64,000 nt of DNA from Tupaia tana (GCA_026018925.1 JAKSZU010000002.1:10351662-10415661), one strand, 5' to 3'. Positions 46,111 to 57,281 are shown, counted from the first letter of the stretch. The notes: a model not told the origin generated them from the letters alone. Numbers and translations: made by a program.

Positions 46111-46129
46111 AGAGTTCATGGATAAGCAG

Positions 46130-46440
46130 ATGAGAGGGAGGAGAAAGTGAGTGGCAGGGCTGCAGCTGGAAGTTGGAGGGTAGCTCCCAACTGATGAAGG
46201 ATGTCTCTGCCCGGGAGGGGAACTGGGCATGATGACCTAACTAGGAACGAGTGGGAGAAAGGTCGTCCATCTATACGGCAGGCTAGGGTGGCTGTCCTGG
46301 GTTGGCAGGAGGGTGTACCATCTAGTCCCATGACTGAGATCTGAGAAGGAAAAAGTGGCCCTTAATGGGAGGGCAGGATGGAGTAGGTAGCCCCCATGTC
46401 CACAAGGAAGGAGATGGACTTAGCCGCTACCTGTAGTGTT
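46130..46440 (-). pseudogene. Retroviral protease remnant
   Basis: On the minus strand a FLVD-M-GAT motif is seen at 46386-46412. The catalytic Asp-Thr-Gly triad reads Asp-Met-Gly (46392-46400). A stop codon follows shortly after. A later GRDILHQLG-type segment is the usual C-terminal part. Confidence 0.8.
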
Positions 46441-46489
46441 AACCCTGTGCTTGGCGAGGGTAATGGGGGTCTTTGAATCCGGGCCTCTT

Positions 46490-48070
46490 CAGTCGGCAGC
46501 TAGCCCCAACAGCTCCCAAGAGGAGACCACCTGGCTGACTTGTTCCCTGCGTGGAAGCGCCAGTGATGGGTCAGCCATTGGGCAGTCACTTCCTCATTGA
46601 CCAGGCTGTTTGCACTTGAGGCATGGCTTGGTGGGCAGTTGGGGGCAAGGACATTGTCGAGCCCAGTGGCCCGTGTTCCCATACTTGAAGCATGGTCCCT
46701 GGGGGAATGGACTTAGATGAGGAAACCCCATTCTTGTGCCTCTGTGGGGCCGCCAGCCTCAGGGCTGCTACCAGGACCTGGGTTTGGATTGCCACCTTGT
46801 GGTGAGGGTGGGCTTGGCGTTCAGCCTCAGCCGCTTCTTCCCATGCATTGTAAAACTCAAGTGCCATTTTCACCAGATCATGGTCAGGGGTCTGAGGGCT
46901 GTCCTCTGCCCATTTAAGTTTCTTTTGCATATCAGACTCTGACTGGGTAATAAAGTGAGACGCCAAAACTGTGGCCTCAGCCGGTGAAGTGAGATCTAAT
47001 CATGTATAAAGGGTTAAGGTCTCTGTAAGGTGACTGAAGAACACAGTGGGTTTTCGTTTGCCCCCTGGGTAATTTCTTGGAGTTTGTCAAAATAGACTTT
47101 TTTTTAGGGATGGTGTGCATTCCATCCAGGAGGCATTGGATCATGTAGTCTTGTTTTTTTGGGCCAGAGTTTCCTACCTGATAGTCCCATTGAGGTCTGG
47201 TAATAGGAACAGCCACTTGTCTGACTGGTAAAGTCGCGTTGAGCAGGTGGGCTTGGTCGGCATGTTCTCAGGCTGCAGCCTGGACTCATTCTCTGTCATC
47301 TGCAGTAAAAGCGGAGGACAGGATTACATAGAGGTCATGCCAAGTAAGATTATAAGCCTGAGTAAGATGGCGGAACTCTTTGATAAAAGCCATAGGGTTA
47401 GCAGAGAAAGACCCAATTCTTTTTTCTATTTGAGATAGATCTTAGGGAGAGAAGGGAACATGGACCCTGACAATACCCTCCATTCCCGCCACTTCTCAGA
47501 GAGGACAGAGAAAGTTAGAACTAGGGGAAGGGGTGGGAGAAGGGTAAGAGTGTGAGTGGGTATGTGAACTAACTGGAGACGGGGGAGGATAAGGCAGCGG
47601 TGAAGGGGGGCCTGGGGTTGGCAGCTCCAAAATGGGGCCAGGGTATGGTCGGGGGTTATTGGCGGGGGCGCTGGGAAGGAGGGGAGGTAAGAGTTTTGGG
47701 TGGTTCATCTATAGAAGAGAGATTGGCCTCTAGGATAGGTTTGGTTTTAGATTGTGGGGTTCTGGTTGTGAGAAGGACTTGGGTGGTGGTACAGGAGGTG
47801 CAGAGGGAGGGGTGGGAACACAGATCCCAAAAGGCTTGGACATAAGGAACCTCCAGCCATTTGCCTACCCTTCAAATCAGTGAGGGTATTGTAATCAAAA
47901 GTCCCCTCAGGAGGCCATTTAGACCTGTTGTCTAAAGCGTATTGTGGCCAGGCCACAGTGGAATAGAAATCGGCCGCGAAGGAGATCCTGAACAAGTCCT
48001 TACTTGGTGAAGTTACGGAGCAGACACCCAGGGGTGTCTTTGACTCAGTGACGGACTTGGTATTACCCAT
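46490..48070 (-). pseudogene. Retroviral gag remnant
   Basis: The reading starts with an ATG and a glycine (a myristoylation-type start) at 48070. It continues through a matrix-like part to about 47747, a proline/serine-rich linker (47708-47496), a capsid-like part (about 47290-46700) and two CCHC zinc knuckles. Knuckle 1 (46651-46692) has Tyr in place of the second Cys. Knuckle 2 (46582-46623) has lost its His and carries a stop codon. The frame jumps several times, so no gag protein can be made. Confidence 0.88.
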
Positions 48071-48381
48071 TGGGTCCAGGACTCAAGTGAGCGGAAAAGG
48101 GAGAGGCATCCCAAATCTCTCTTAGTGCTCATGGAGCGGAGTGGGGGATGGGCAGCAGGGGATTGAGATGGCTTCACAATCACCTGAGCTCCAGGAGTCA
48201 GAGCAGACCCTGGCGCGGCTGTGTTTTTGGACAGGGAACCCGGAGGTTTGAGTCCCAGAAACCATGGGAAGGTGGACTTACCCTTAGAAGGCCAGGGCAA
48301 GTGGTTAGTCGGCAATGGGTGGGTTGGTTTCTGGTTCAGGGGAGGAGAGGCCCTCGCGGGGACTGCGGTACTCAAAACTCC

Positions 48382-48399
48382 TTCTGGGTTTCAGTGCCA
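48382..48399 (-). other. Retroviral primer-binding site
   Basis: Just inside the 5' LTR, separated by TT as in gammaretroviruses, the minus strand reads TGGCACTGAAACCCAGAA. This is nearest, by memory, to a tRNA-Phe type site (TGGTGCCGAAACCCGGGA), with five differences, most of them transition-type decay. Confidence 0.65.
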
Positions 48400-48401
48400 A
48401 A

Positions 48402-48798
48402 TGTAAGGAATGGGCCGACCACATGAGAAAATAGAAATGTAGAGCCTTTATTGGGAGCACTCCCAGGCGAGGTTCACTGCTCCGGCAGAGAAAGAGAAAG
48501 GGGGCCAGAGAAGTCGACTTGCGCCCTAGGACAGGGTTTAGTGATTTTTGTGAGTATTGGGAGGGGGAGTGTCTTAGAGGTAGAAACAGTCCATGTATGG
48601 TAAAGGTTTAGGGGGAGAGCAGACTACTGTGCCCTGTAAGGCCTGGTGCCGTGTGCAGAGTAGAGCCCCGTGTGCTACATCTGAGTTAGATTCAGGTGCA
48701 GTGGAGGCCTAACGACAGACTAGATCTGCATTGCATCAGCCGACTGTGTCATGGCCTCCAACCCCCACATCCGAACTGCCCAGGCCTCTGACCTAACA
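48402..48798 (-). repeat. 5' LTR of the provirus
   Basis: 397 bp. An AATAAA polyadenylation signal reads on the minus strand at 48447-48452. The TATA-like site seen in the other LTR is not preserved here. It differs from the 3' LTR at many positions and lacks one copy of an internal tandem repeat of about 19 bp. Confidence 0.94.
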
Positions 48799-49027
48799 AT
48801 TTTGAAGCAGAATGTGAGTGTCCTAGGCCTGGGAAAGAGGCAAAACTTGCCCTTTCCAGGGTGATTAGGTACAGGGGTTCCTTTTATTTGATTTTGAGGA
48901 GAAGAGGCAAAGTTTGGAATTTAGCAAAGAGTTTTTCTATTGGTCTGACCCAAAAAGGACATGTGGAAATGCATGGGGAGCAGGGGTGGGGCTTGCAGGC
49001 TAAAGGTTCTTTTAAAAACTTTTTTTT

Positions 49028-49199
49028 TAATGAATTGATTTAATTTTATTTATTTATTTTAATTTGACCAGAGAGGTACAGAATGAGAGAGAATGAGAGA
49101 TGGAAAGTGAGATAGCAAGCCACCAGATCCAGGATTTGAACCATGGTTGGCCATGTGGGAGTCCAGCACCCTTAGCCACCACGCCACTTGCCAGCCCCT
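49028..49199 (-). mobile_element. Short-form tRNA-SINE
   Basis: Inverted: TTTTAATTTGACCAGAGAGG end, GAATGAGAGAGAATGAGAGA tract and tRNA-like head ending CACTTGCCAGCCCC. There is no hairpin body. Confidence 0.85.
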
Positions 49200-49499
49200 A
49201 AAGGTGGGTTTTATAGTGTTTAGGTTGGTGACTAGAAAAGGAAGATTGCTGAGATCAGAAAAGAATGTACTTTAACAGAGATGAGGATGCTTACAATACA
49301 TCAGAAAGATACCATGCCAAGGCTGTCAGGAACAAGGTGTAGGAAGAATCCCATTTATCAGTGGGTCAGAAAGGTCTGTTAATGTTTCTGGGCGTGACTC
49401 CCTGCAGGCCCTCTGGAAAGGATATTGGAAAATAGGAAAAAGCATTCACACTTCTGTTCTCATTTAGTTTTAGTGATTTTTACTAGGTATTTGGGGAAA

Positions 49500-49705
49500 G
49501 AACCACAGTTTTGAAGTCCAGTGACAGGGTTCTGTTTCTTGCTGTGTCTCTTTCTTGCCACATAACTGTGTAAATGACTTAATCTTTCTGACCCTGAGTC
49601 CTATGTGTGAAATGAGTGTGATAATACCTTCCCACCTACCTCACAGGGTTGTTGTGAGGCTTTAACAGATTTGTATTAATGGGGAAATGCTATAAAAGTC
49701 AAATA
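49500..49705 (+). mobile_element. MIR SINE relic
   Basis: Blocks CTGTGTAAATGACTTAATC, CTCACAGGGTTGTTGTGAGG and GGGGAAATGCTATAAAAGTC align with the MIR core and 3' end. Confidence 0.8.
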
Positions 49706-50659
49706 TAAATTATTTTAGTTTTAGAAACTTTGTTACCTTTTTTCCTCATTTGAAACTAACTGTAAATCAGTATGAGTTAGACTATTTAATTTTTAACACT
49801 GTATTTTACCTTTTAATTGCTGCCAAATGTACGTTTTAAAGGCATCCGTTTTAGGGAAGATAACTTTTTAGGTTTGAGGACTATTTTGCTTTATTCTTAA
49901 TTGTAAGAAACACCAGAACTGACCATTTCTATGGATTGTACCTAACACATATCTCGTATCTTGCACTGTTTTTATGATTCTATGATAATAGTAGCGAATG
50001 TAGTGGAAATATTTTGTAGAAAAAAAGAAATATAGTTTTGATTTTTAATTTTTCTTGTCTGTGTTTATATTTTTATTCCTTAGGATTAAATTACTTGTAA
50101 CAGCAGTGTTTTCTGATAGCATACAGTCTTACGTATAATTCCCTTTTCTTATAAGCATGCTTTAACAAAACAGTTTTCCTATAAGACATTTTATATCTCA
50201 CAATCTTTAAATTTAAAAAATTGCAACTAGTGATACTAAGAAAACTCAAAAAAATGCCTATTTGTGATTTGTTTTAATAATACGGATATCATAAATAGCT
50301 TTAACGGTTTGTTTATACTTATAAATTTAGAAAGCCCTAGCTTCTGTTCATTGATTTCCTCAGAGCACATTCCTAATTACATCAGTTGTCTTAGATTAAT
50401 GGATGGATTAGTTTCCAAAGTTCACTTTTAAGATAGTTGTTTGGGATCTTGAAAATACTTTTCTATACAGGCAGCATTGTGAATGAGAGTCTCAGGGCAT
50501 GAAATCGAACTTACATAAATCTGTGTAATTAGCAAATGATATCCACCGAAGCCTTATTTTTGGCAGCAAGGACAACATAATGAAAAATAAGAGGACGCTT
50601 TTTTTCCCCCTCCTTTCATGGACCCAGAGATGATCTGAGGTCTTTATTTGTCTATTTCA

Positions 50660-50810
50660 TTTTAAAGAATTATTTTTATTTAAGTTTATTTATTATTCTT
50701 TTTTAATTTTGAATTTTACAAGAGAAAGAGAGTGAGAAAGCAGGGTGCCAGGTCTGGGACTTGAGCTGTGGTTGGCCATGTAGGAGTCCAGCGCCTTAAC
50801 CACCTCGAGG
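50660..50810 (-). mobile_element. Short-form tRNA-SINE interrupted by another SINE
   Basis: Inverted short form: TTATTTAAGTTTATTTATTA end, GAGAAAGAGAGTGAGAAAGC tract and head with GGCCATGTAGGAGTCCAGCG ending TTAACCACC. A young SINE begins at the head end. Confidence 0.8.
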
Positions 50811-50817
50811 TCTTTTT

Positions 50818-51067
50818 GGAGAGGTTTTCACTATAGGGCGTGTGTGCTCACCAGACAGACAGAGAGAGACATAGAGACAGAAAGCGAGAAATCACCTCCC
50901 AGGGGGGATGGTCACGCCGCAATCCCTTCCCCGTTCTCCTCTTGGGATCTTGGGCACGCACGCACACGTGCCCGGCGTGAGTTTTAAGCCACCGGGTCCG
51001 GGACGCGAACCACGGTTAACTACATGGGAGTCTAGCGACATAGCCATTACACTAACTGCTGGTTCCC
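50818..51067 (-). mobile_element. tRNA-SINE type B with 19-bp target duplication
   Basis: Inverted young copy, GGTTCCC head end, minus-strand B box GGTTCGCGTCC. The flanks are a perfect ACCACCTCGAGGTCTTTTT (50799-50817 and 51068-51086), which includes the 5' end of the older short-form SINE. Confidence 0.97.
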
Positions 51068-51481
51068 ACCACCTCGAGGTCTTTTTTATGCTTCCTCATT
51101 TATCTCTTATCTCCTTGCTGAGCATCCCAGGGTCTCATCGTTCCTCCCCGTTTCTCCCGTTGTATCCCATGCTCCTCTAGCCCAGTGTTGTCGATCTCAG
51201 GCCTTAGGGATGAGTGTCTCTGAGAGCCGTTTCATGTGAGAAGTGCTGGTCTTCCTGTGACAGGGCTCTTCAGCCTCCAAACGCTGCTCCTCCTCCACAA
51301 GATAGTGCTTATTTGGTAACTCTTTCCAGCCTTTCTTAAAAATTCATAGGAATTGTCTCAGTAGTTTGGTAGTTTCTAAGTGTCTTTTCCAACAGTTATT
51401 GCAGCTAAGGTGGATTTTGTAATATTTACAGTTCAATCTTAGCTTTTTGAAACAAGCATGTAAGCATATGTAAAAGGTTTC

Positions 51482-51702
51482 TCTTTTCTTTCTTTTTGAC
51501 AGAAATGCAAGTGAGTAAGTAAGAAAGCATCCCCCATGGGGGATGGTCATGGCACAGTCCCCTCTCCTCCATTTCTCCCTCCTTTCAGGATTTTGGGCAC
51601 ATGTGTCTAGCGTGTTTTTCAAGTCTCCAGGTCTGAGACTTGAACAGTATAGTTAGCTGTGTGGGATCCAGCTGCCTTAATTACCATGCTACTGGCTGGC
51701 CC
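51482..51702 (-). mobile_element. Old tRNA-SINE copy
   Basis: Inverted: GACAGAAATGCAAGTGAGTA, CCCCCATGGGGGATGG hairpin, TTTCAGGATTTTGGGCAC, and head with GGGATCCAGCTGCC ending GCTGGCCC. Confidence 0.8.
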
Positions 51703-52634
51703 AAAAGGTGTGTCCTTAATCTCAAAACTACCTCATGCATTTTTTAAAATACACTTTTCATATTGGAATAATTTCACATTTACAGAATACTTGGCAAAGG
51801 CAGTGTAAGGTTCCTGTGTGCTCTTCAGGCTTCCCCTAATACCTGCTTCTTAACCCTGTACATTTGTCGAGACGAACATACTGGTATAAAACAGTATTAA
51901 CCAAACCACAGACATTTGGATTTCCCAGTTTTCCTGTACTCCTTTCTATTCCAGGATCCAGTCAAGAGTACCGCATGGCATTTAGTCTTCATGACCATGG
52001 ATTTGGATCTGTCTGGTGTTTTTACAGGATTAGACTGGGTGATGTGCTTGGGGGGTGAGCACTACAGAGCTGAAGTCCTTTATGGCATTACATTGTCACT
52101 GGTGATGTTAACCTTGATCTGTTGGTGTCTGCCAGCCTTCTTAGACGTCACCACTTTCCCCTTTCCATACTCTGTTCTTTGGAAGTGAGGAACGAAGCAC
52201 AGTGCAGTCTCAAAGGGAGGGGAGTTCATCTTTGCCTCCTGGAAGGGTAGTGTCTACACACGTGATTTGGAATTTTTCTGTATGGGGTGTATGCCTCTTC
52301 TCCCTCATTTATTCAGTCATTTGTGTCAGTGTGGACTCATACATTTTTTTTTTTTTTATTTTTTACCTTGGGTTACAGTACAATACTGTTGTGATTTATT
52401 TGTTGTTCAAACTGTTCTCGTTTTGGCCATAGGCGCTTTTTCAGTTGACCTCTGTGTCCTCTGACACGCTCTTATCCTTTTCCGTGTTTTGCTTTTCCAG
52501 TACCTGGTTACTTTCTGGCACCACAATATGCTCCAGGCTTGCCTCAAGCAAGTCCTTAGAATCAGCTATTTCTCCAAGGACCTCTGGTTCCTTACTGGAG
52601 AATGATATTTAGAAATGAGGAAGTAGGTCCTGAG

Positions 52635-52872
52635 GGGACCAGCAGATGGCACAATGGTTATGTTGCTGGACTCCCACATAGTTGACTGCAGTTCGAGTCC
52701 TGGACCTGGCGGCTTACACTCATGCCAAGCACATGCCCAAAATCCCCAAAGGAGAATAGAGAAGGGCTTTCAGAGTGGCTATGCCCTCTGGGGGATGATT
52801 TCTCACTTTCTGCCTCTCCCCATTTCTCTGGCGAGCACATGCGGCCTATAGCAAAAATCTCTCTCCAAAAAA
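52635..52872 (+). mobile_element. tRNA-SINE, full length, inside L1
   Basis: Head GGGACCAGCAGATGGCACAA, B box AGTTCGAGTCC, and end GCCTATAGCAAAAATCTC. Confidence 0.93.
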
Positions 52873-52967
52873 ACTTGCTTTGGGGGCATTGGGGGTGTTT
52901 GTTACTGTTGGGGGAGTCATTTCTAGACCCTCTCATTGGTAGAGTTAGAAATATACAAATGCATGTC

Positions 52968-53501
52968 GGGGCCAGCAAGTGGTGTAGTGGTTAAGGAGCC
53001 AGACTTCCATGTGGCCAACCACAGTTAGAGTCTCAGATCTGGTGGCTTGAAACTCATGCCAAGTGTGTGCGCGTGCACCTAAAGTCCCAAGAGGAGAATG
53101 GAGAGGGGATTGTGGTGTGAACATCCCTCTGGGAGGTGATTTTTTTTTTTTTTTTTTTTTTTTTGGGGAGAGATTTTCACTATAGGGCGCGTGCGCTCGC
53201 CAGACAGACAGAGAGAGACACAGAGACAGAAAGCGAGAAATCATCCCCCAGGGGGGATGGTCACGCCGCAATCCCCTCTCCTCCATTCTCCTCTTGGGAT
53301 CCTGGGCACGCACGCACACGCGCCCGGCGTGAGTCTTTTAAGCCACTGGGTCCGGGACGCGAACTGCGGTCGACCACGTGGGAGTCCAGCGACATAGCCA
53401 CTATGCTAACTGCTGGTTCCCTGGGAGGTGATTTTTCACTTTCTCTCTCTCTCTGACGAGCACACACACCCTATAGCAAAAAAAAACTCTCTCTCAAAAA
53501 A
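52968..53501 (+). mobile_element. tRNA-SINE carrying an oppositely oriented SINE
   Basis: The outer plus-strand copy (head GGGGCCAGCAAGTGGTGTAG) is split in its hairpin region. Its parts are 52968-53145 and 53421-53501, ending CCCTATAGCAAAAAAAAAC. Confidence 0.93.
53146..53420 (-). mobile_element. Nested tRNA-SINE type B, inverted
   Basis: A complete young copy on the opposite strand. The target duplication CTGGGAGGTGATTTTT (53129-53144 and 53421-53436) is host SINE hairpin sequence. The GGTTCCC head end and minus-strand B box AGTTCGCGTCC mark it as type B. Confidence 0.96.
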
Positions 53502-54027
53502 GTACACACATGTCTTCTAACTCATGTCTTCACACAGATCTGTAATTATCCATCCATTTGCTAAAAATAAGCATGAGTTCATACTGACGTCTCTGGCTCT
53601 AACTCGGCACCAAGCGTTTCATTCTATCTAGCCTTTCTCCTTTGATGGATTGTAACTTACTTCTCTGACTGTGAGACACCTGGCTCCCGTTACTGTCGTT
53701 ACCCGCGTTTGCTCACACTAGTGTAACCGGTGATATTTCACCGTAGTAGACATGTGATGTAGCTTTACAGCTAGTGTCTCTGTGAGGAGTGAAGGTGGCA
53801 GGCAGAACGCAGTGTTGAAGCACAGTTCTGTGTGTCTGCAGCCTCGTGGTGTATATTGAAATTGCCATAGCCAGAACCCTGGAGTGCCTCAGGTCAACAC
53901 CTTTTCCTTCGCCGCCTTCAGTGAGGTGGTAGCATGCGTTGGTAATACGGAGACTCAGTTCTATCAGTCTGTGCGTCATCCTGGGATCTCTTGATATCCT
54001 GGCTAGTTTTCTTATGATGTGCGTACT

Positions 54028-54192
54028 GGGGGCTGGCAGGTGGCATGATGGTTAAGGTACTGACTGGACTCCCACTTAGCATACCGCAGTTTGAATCCAG
54101 GTCCTGGCAGCTACTTTTCCTCCCTCTCTCATTCTATCTCTCTCTGGTCAAATTAAATAATCACAATCAATAAAATTTAATAAAATAATTCT
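54028..54192 (+). mobile_element. Short-form tRNA-SINE
   Basis: Plus-strand short form: GGGGGCTGGCAGGTGGCATG head, B box AGTTTGAATCC, then CTCTCTCTGGTCAAATTAAA and an A/T-rich tail. Confidence 0.85.
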
Positions 54193-54481
54193 TAAAAAAT
54201 TGTGTATGCTGTAAAGGTCACCCTTCAAAATGAATAGTTTTGTGGGTTTGTGCAATTTAAAATGTTAAGTAGCTGCTTAAATCCTTAAGTTCTAGGTTAC
54301 TGATAGGGTTTTTGATACTCCTTATTTTTTACTTTCTTTATGAAATTTACAGAGTTTCAGAAGAGAAAAATAAAATGAGCATTAGCATTTAGTGAAATGT
54401 ACAAAAATATCATAACTGTCTGACTTCAGTGGTGTATTACTGTACATACTACCTCAAATATCAGTAAGTTTTGGTTACTTT

Positions 54482-54813
54482 TTTTTCTTTTTAATTGCAA
54501 GAGGGTGCATATGCCTGCCAGAGATAGAGCGAGAGAGAGAGAGCGCGTGCATGCGTGTGTGTGAGCGGGCTCGTGCACACATGAGCGAGCGCAGGCACAC
54601 TCCCCAGTGGAGGATGATCATGCTGCAGTCCCTTTTCCTTCATTTTGCTGTCCTGTCAGGATTTTGTTTATGCTCACACATGCACCGCATGTTTTTCTTT
54701 TTCTTTTAACTAGCATGTTTTTTCAAGAAGCTGGAGGCAGGATATGAACCATGGTGGGCCGTGTGGGATCTGGCTCCAATGCAAAGCACTTAACTACTGT
54801 ACTGAGGGGCTGC
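54482..54813 (-). mobile_element. Old tRNA-SINE copy with expanded GA/GTG tract
   Basis: Inverted copy with GAGAGCGCGTGCATGCGTGTG-like expansion at 54530-54600. A T-rich insert interrupts the GCATG...TTTTTC part near 54690-54720. The head ends CTGAGGGGCTGCC. Confidence 0.75.
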
Positions 54814-54859
54814 CTGACTCAATAGTTTCTTAATTGTTTTAATGAACAATGATCATTTA

Positions 54860-54953
54860 GGGCCAGCAGGGGGCGTAGTGGTTAGAGTGCTGGACTTCCA
54901 CATGGCTGACCACAATTGAGGTCCAGACCCAGAGGCTTTAGAATCACACAGGG

Positions 54954-54990
<37 letters not shown>

Positions 54991-55134
54991 GTCCGTCCAA
55001 AACCCTGAGAGGAGAGAGGAGAAGGGCTTTCGACATGGCCATCCTTCCTGGGGGGGTGATTTCTCACTTTCTCTCTCTGTTTCTCTCTCTCTTTCTGGCA
55101 AGCTCATGTACCCTATGGCAAACATCCTATTTTT
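54860..55134 (+). mobile_element. tRNA-SINE with (GT)n
   Basis: Head GGGCCAGCAGGGGGCGTAGTGG, an expanded (GT)n at 54955-54987, hairpin CCTTCCTGGGGGGGTG, and end CCCTATGGCAAACATCC. Confidence 0.92.
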
Positions 55135-55289
55135 AAAAAGAAAAGAAATCATATAGTTATTGTAAATTTACTGGCCGATGAAATACTATTTATATTCCAA
55201 TAATAATTTTGCTGAGTTTTTTCTTATGATCATAAGAAACTCTGGAAAGGTTGCCTTTTGTATTCAACGTGGACAAAGCATGTAGAAAC

Positions 55290-55480
55290 CAGCAAATGTA
55301 TAACAACAGCTGCCCTTTAGCAAGTCTGACTATGTGCAAGACACAATCCTGTGAAGTGATGTTATTTGTACGTTTTATAGATAAGGACACTGATTTAGGG
55401 GGAGTAGCTAACCTTCCAAATCACAAAGCTAGATTATTAAAGGGATTGAAACCCAGGGTTCTGCGATACCAGACTTTAAA
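55290..55480. mobile_element. Old MIR/L2-like relic
   Basis: ACTATGTGCAAGACACAATC, TTTTATAGATAAGGACACTG and AAATCACAAAGCTAGATTAT are in the same order as the 30180 relic. Confidence 0.5.
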
Positions 55481-55499
55481 CTGTGCTAAAGGGCTTCCA

Positions 55500-55665
55500 G
55501 ACGTGGTTGCATATCAGCATTACCTGAGGAACTTGGGATACGTGCAGCTCTGTCCTCAAGCATTGGGCAGATCAGAGCCCCCCGGAGCAGGACAGGAGCA
55601 CTGACATGGTAACAGCCCCTGTAAACGCTGATTAGGCCACGGTGTGCCCCCACAGTACTAGTGGT
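55500..55665. mobile_element. Possible MER5-type hAT relic
   Basis: GTGGTTGCATATCAGCATTA, CCTGAGGAACTTGGGATACG and CACTGACATGGTAACAGCCC resemble the MER5 consensus as I recall it. Confidence 0.45.
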
Positions 55666-55933
55666 TATTAATGCAGTTGTTATAGTCACCTTTTTATTTG
55701 CTTCAGTCATCACCTGTCTGATTTCATAAGTAAAGTTATAAGAACTTTTTAACTGAAAGACATGCTAAGAAGCACATACTGGCTCAGTTGCCTTTAATTT
55801 TTTCTTTTGTTTTCCTTAAAAGAAGTAAGGAACAAGAAAGGAAGTTGTGCTACATTATTTTTGACTGGACTGAGCCAGCTGGGTCAAACCTGATGTGACA
55901 TCAGAGGTGACTTAGAAATCATTGGCTCTCTTG

Positions 55934-56058
55934 GGCCCGCCAGTGGCCTGATGGTGAAGGCCGCGGGATCCCACTTGGCTGACTGCGCACTGTGAGTTGC
56001 AGCCGTGGTCGGACTTGTGAGATTCAGCTCCCCTAACAGCCAGGCCAAGGGGCCAGCC
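55934..56058. repeat. Inverted pair of tRNA-like SINE heads
   Basis: The left half starts GGGCCCGCCAGTGGCCTGAT. The right half read inverted starts GGGCTGGCCCCTTGGCCTGG. Both resemble SINE heads facing each other, with no body or tail between. A hairpin is possible. Confidence 0.6.
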
Positions 56059-56089
56059 CTAATCATTTCACTCCTGATACACATTTAAT

Positions 56090-56315
56090 TTTGTTGGCTT
56101 TGTGAACAGTGTAGCAATAAACCTTTTATACACCCCTTTATGGATATGTCCTGTCATTGTGTAAGAACGGCCCATTGAGAGGGAATTGGTGGTTCGTAGG
56201 GTATGCACAAACAGCTCTGATGGATAGGTACTGCAGAATTGCTCTGCGAAGTGAGTAATTTGTACTTTTATCAAACCCACCTTTTCTCATTTTGTGCATC
56301 CCTGATCAGTAAAAA
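56090..56315. mobile_element. Possible L1 relic
   Basis: CTGCAGAATTGCTCTGCGAA, TTTGTACTTTTATCAAACCC and a GTGCATCCCTGATC block resemble mid-3' L1 sequence. Weak. Confidence 0.35.
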
Positions 56316-57281
56316 GTTATAATTTCATTTCAGTCTTTAAGTCCCTTCACTTCTAGTGGCATTGACTCTGTTTTTCATGTATATTGGCCACTTCTTTACA
56401 TTTTCTTACTCATTTTGTTGATTTTCTGTTGGGTTATTTGGTTTTACATTATTGCTCTATTGGAGCTGTTTATGTTTATGGGTATTATGCATTTTTCTGT
56501 GATTTTCCTGTTGGGTTGGCTTGACAGAGGTTGTATACTGTATTTAGAAGTCCTCGCTGGGATGACATAATGACAGGTGTGCTACTGCTGCGGCTCACTA
56601 CTTCTCACTCTCTGTTTTTACTGAAAAAATTTGGAATGTAAGATCCAGGCTTTTTCTCATAGTATGTCTTTAAAATTTTTAAAGTAATATTCCATACTAG
56701 AACTTGAATTACAGTCCATAACCAAATTATCATATAGTCGTATCTGTCTGTATAAATTTTGCTAGATTTGTGGCTTGTCACTTCCATCAGTATTTTCCTT
56801 ACCCTATCTTGAGATTTTTTTATTCCAGCTGAATTTTCTTTTGACAGGACTCTGTCATTCCTAAGTAAAACTGATATTTTTTGAGACAGTAAATGAATGT
56901 ACTCAGAGTTCTCAGATCAGAGATAGTTCTTCTCTAAAAGTGTTAGCGATAGCTTCCCGGTGCCAAAAGCGCTCCTCCAGCTTTTGCTCTGGCTTGTAGT
57001 AATACTTTTTGCGTTAATTTCTGAATTATTAATTTGACTTTTGACAATGTTTATTCTATTTTTACTGTCTTTATGGAATTTATTTCAAAAATCCTGGTTT
57101 GTTGTTTTCCCGATGACTTGAATGAGCTCGTGCGTTTAGTGTATTTTTATGGTTCTCTGCTGTTGACTACATTAGTCAGTGTCAGTAGAAGCCAGCTGCT
57201 CTGATTCTTCCCTTTGGTCTTTTACGGACATTGCTGTTTCCTCCAAGTGCGGAGGATGTTAGTGTCCACTCCTCACTGTCT

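Larger units (their letters stand above)
45086..48798 (-). mobile_element. Endogenous retrovirus (class I, gamma-like), internally deleted provirus
   Basis: Two similar LTRs (45086-45497 and 48402-48798) in the same orientation bracket about 2.9 kb. Both run TGTAAGG...CCTAACA on the plus strand, i.e. TG...CA ends. A 5-bp duplication ATTTT flanks the whole (45081-45085, 48799-48803). Coding remnants read on the minus strand in the order gag, protease, the start of reverse transcriptase, then the C-terminal part of env TM. Most of pol and all of env SU are missing. All frames are broken, so this is a non-functional fossil. The two zinc knuckles and a CX6CC TM motif fit class I (gammaretrovirus-like) elements. 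Confidence 0.95.
51735..53720. mobile_element. L1 LINE relic, interrupted by SINEs
   Basis: ATTTCACATTTACAGAATAC, GGCATTTAGTCTTCATGACC, CTTTCCATACTCTGTTCTTT, GTGTGGACTCATACATT and CATTCTATCTAGCCTTTCTC follow the same old L1 3' region as 15855-17110. SINEs at 52635 and 52968 split it. Confidence 0.65.

Noticed and set aside
46490-48070. Intact retroviral gag
   Set aside because: The frame shifts several times, knuckle 2 contains a stop and knuckle 1 lacks a Cys. It is a fossil.
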